Of a stretch of 6,898 nt of DNA, positions 6,186 through 6,898 are shown one piece after another (the first letter of the stretch is position 1; every line of letters starts with the position of its first letter). Position numbers and translations under genes: made by a program. Source of the stretch: Holosporales bacterium (GTDB taxonomy: Bacteria > Pseudomonadota > Alphaproteobacteria > Caedimonadales > UBA9215); the NCBI GenBank assembly GCA_003503995.1, contig DOCA01000103.1, positions 1 to 6,898 of the forward strand. The letters run 5' to 3'. Under the pieces are notes generated by a model, which searched no databases, had not been told where the DNA came from, and saw only the letters and a program-made list of their open reading frames with translations.

Positions 6186-6790
6186 TCTCTTTTCCCAAGC
6201 TATTGGTTCTCCTCCCCCTTATTCTCTTAAGCGCCTGCGTTTCTCTTTTACCAGACACGGGTGAGCCTCCTAAACGTATTTGGCTTGAGCCTGCCATGAT
6301 ATCCTCCCCGCTTCGAGATCATAATAATACCCTCCAAACCGTTGCAATTACAAGGCCAACAGCGACAAACATGCTGGACTCCGAGCGGTTTCGCATACGA
6401 GATTTAAGAGGGAACATTGCGCTTGTGGATCATATAGCAGGTATTGAATGGCAAGAGCACCTCCCCGTTATGGTCCAGCGCCACCTCATCCAAGCACTGA
6501 TACTCTCTAAGAAATTTAAGGCTGTTGGTTTTGAGGAAGATTCCTTTAACCATGCTGTTGTTTTGGAAACAGATATTCAAAAATTTGATGTGGTTGTTCT
6601 AAAAGACAAAATGTATGCAGAGATAGAGTTATCTGCAAAACTGCTTGAGGTTAAAGGGCGAGACGTTATCTGGCAAAAAGCCTTTACATCCAAGGCTCCT
6701 ATTAAAAGTCATTCCCTCGAAGCTTTCATTACGGGTCTAACAAAAGCTTACGAAAACACCCTTTACCAAATTACCCAAGACGTGAATTGA
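6182..6790 (+). CDS. ABC-type transport auxiliary lipoprotein (PqiC/YmbA/LinN-like)
   Basis: A 202-residue lipoprotein. The signal peptide has a hydrophobic core and the lipobox LLSAC, placing the lipidated cysteine at residue 19. The residue after it is Val, not the Asp inner-membrane retention signal known from enterobacteria, so outer-membrane delivery is plausible. The mature part shows the layout of the auxiliary lipoprotein family: an early strand with KRIWLEPA (32-39), a central VAITRPTATNML segment, and IAGIEWQEHLPVMVQRHLIQAL (85-106), matching the family's 'W.d.l..ll...L...l' block. ELSAKLLEVKGRDVIWQKAF (149-168) and a C-terminal helix follow. PqiC homologues form ring complexes at the outer membrane that receive MCE proteins. 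The start overlaps the mlaD stop as ATGA. The last 20 bases overlap a convergent reverse-strand frame, and I see no clear terminator after it. Confidence 0.85.
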   Translation: MISFPKLLVLLPLILLSACVSLLPDTGEPPKRIWLEPAMISSPLRDHNNTLQTVAITRPTATNMLDSERFRIRDLRGNIALVDHIAGIEWQEHLPVMVQRHLIQALILSKKFKAVGFEEDSFNHAVVLETDIQKFDVVVLKDKMYAEIELSAKLLEVKGRDVIWQKAFTSKAPIKSHSLEAFITGLTKAYENTLYQITQDVN

Positions 6791-6898
6791 TCTTTTTCTT
6801 AAGACCTAATGAAGCAAAGCAACAAATCAAAATCACAACAAGCAAAGTACTTAAGGCAAAAACAAATTCCTGAGTGCTATAAAGGCGTATATTTTTTT
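6771..6898 (-). CDS. C-terminal end of an unidentified single-helix membrane protein (partial)
   Basis: Reading the reverse strand from the right edge, one frame stays open for 41 codons and stops at TAA (plus-strand TTA 6771-6773). It has no start codon inside the window, so it begins outside. The peptide has a polar lead-in (KNIRLYSTQE), a strongly hydrophobic stretch of about 22 residues (FVFALSTLLVVILICCFASLGL) and a basic tail beginning KKK and ending SRLG. That is a membrane helix followed by a positive cytoplasmic end. A small CcmD-like protein or the last helix of a larger membrane protein are possibilities, but nothing identifies the family. The gene converges on the auxiliary lipoprotein gene and overlaps its 3' end by 20 bp. 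Confidence 0.55.
   Translation of the reverse strand, partial: KNIRLYSTQEFVFALSTLLVVILICCFASLGLKKKINSRLG

Noticed and set aside
6791..6898. Terminator for the mla-type operon
   Set aside because: No GC-rich stem with a T-tract was found. The T-run at the very end of the window has no hairpin before it and corresponds to lysine/asparagine codons of the reverse-strand frame.

Overview
This is an AT-rich, gene-dense bacterial segment. It looks like the chromosome of an alphaproteobacterium with a reduced or host-associated style of genome, perhaps of the Holosporales/Paracaedibacter kind. That placement is inferred from three things: the low GC, the canonical alphaproteobacterial two-domain Nfu protein, and a lipid transporter whose permease carries a fused N-terminal STAS domain. 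TGA is used as a normal stop codon (antiporter, MlaE, MlaD and lipoprotein genes), so the code is the standard bacterial one. No phage, transposon, CRISPR, tRNA or rRNA signal was found.

Layout. Bases 1-208 hold the tail of a protein that begins outside the window, possibly AsmA-like. Its stop overlaps the start of an ion-transporter-superfamily membrane protein (208-1617), annotated in relatives as a sodium:proton antiporter or putative citrate carrier. A 191-bp AT-rich gap (1618-1808) contains a promoter for a two-gene unit: nfu (1809-2360), an iron-sulfur cluster carrier, and a membrane-anchored Bax/FlgJ-type glucosaminidase (2387-3322). This unit ends in a strong intrinsic terminator (3351-3385).

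From 3428 to 6790 runs a tight four-gene operon: STAS-MlaE permease, MlaF ATPase, MlaD-type MCE protein and a PqiC/YmbA-like auxiliary lipoprotein. Together they form a complete inner-membrane-to-outer-membrane lipid ABC transporter. The soluble shuttle MlaC and a free MlaB are absent from the window; the STAS domain fused to the permease supplies the MlaB part. The gene set and order resemble LinKLMN of sphingomonads and the TGD1-2-3 system of chloroplasts. A near-consensus promoter for this operon (3365-3393) lies inside the preceding terminator and is followed at once by a perfect 10-bp inverted repeat.

At the right edge, the reverse strand carries the end of an unidentified protein with a single membrane helix (6771-6898). 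It converges on the lipoprotein gene and overlaps its last 20 bases.

Most of the window is recognisable envelope and housekeeping biology. I do not see a clearly undescribed system. The points most worth checking are the compact regulatory junction at 3351-3427, the atypical glucosaminidase active-site region, and the shuttle-less lipid transporter with an extended MCE protein.
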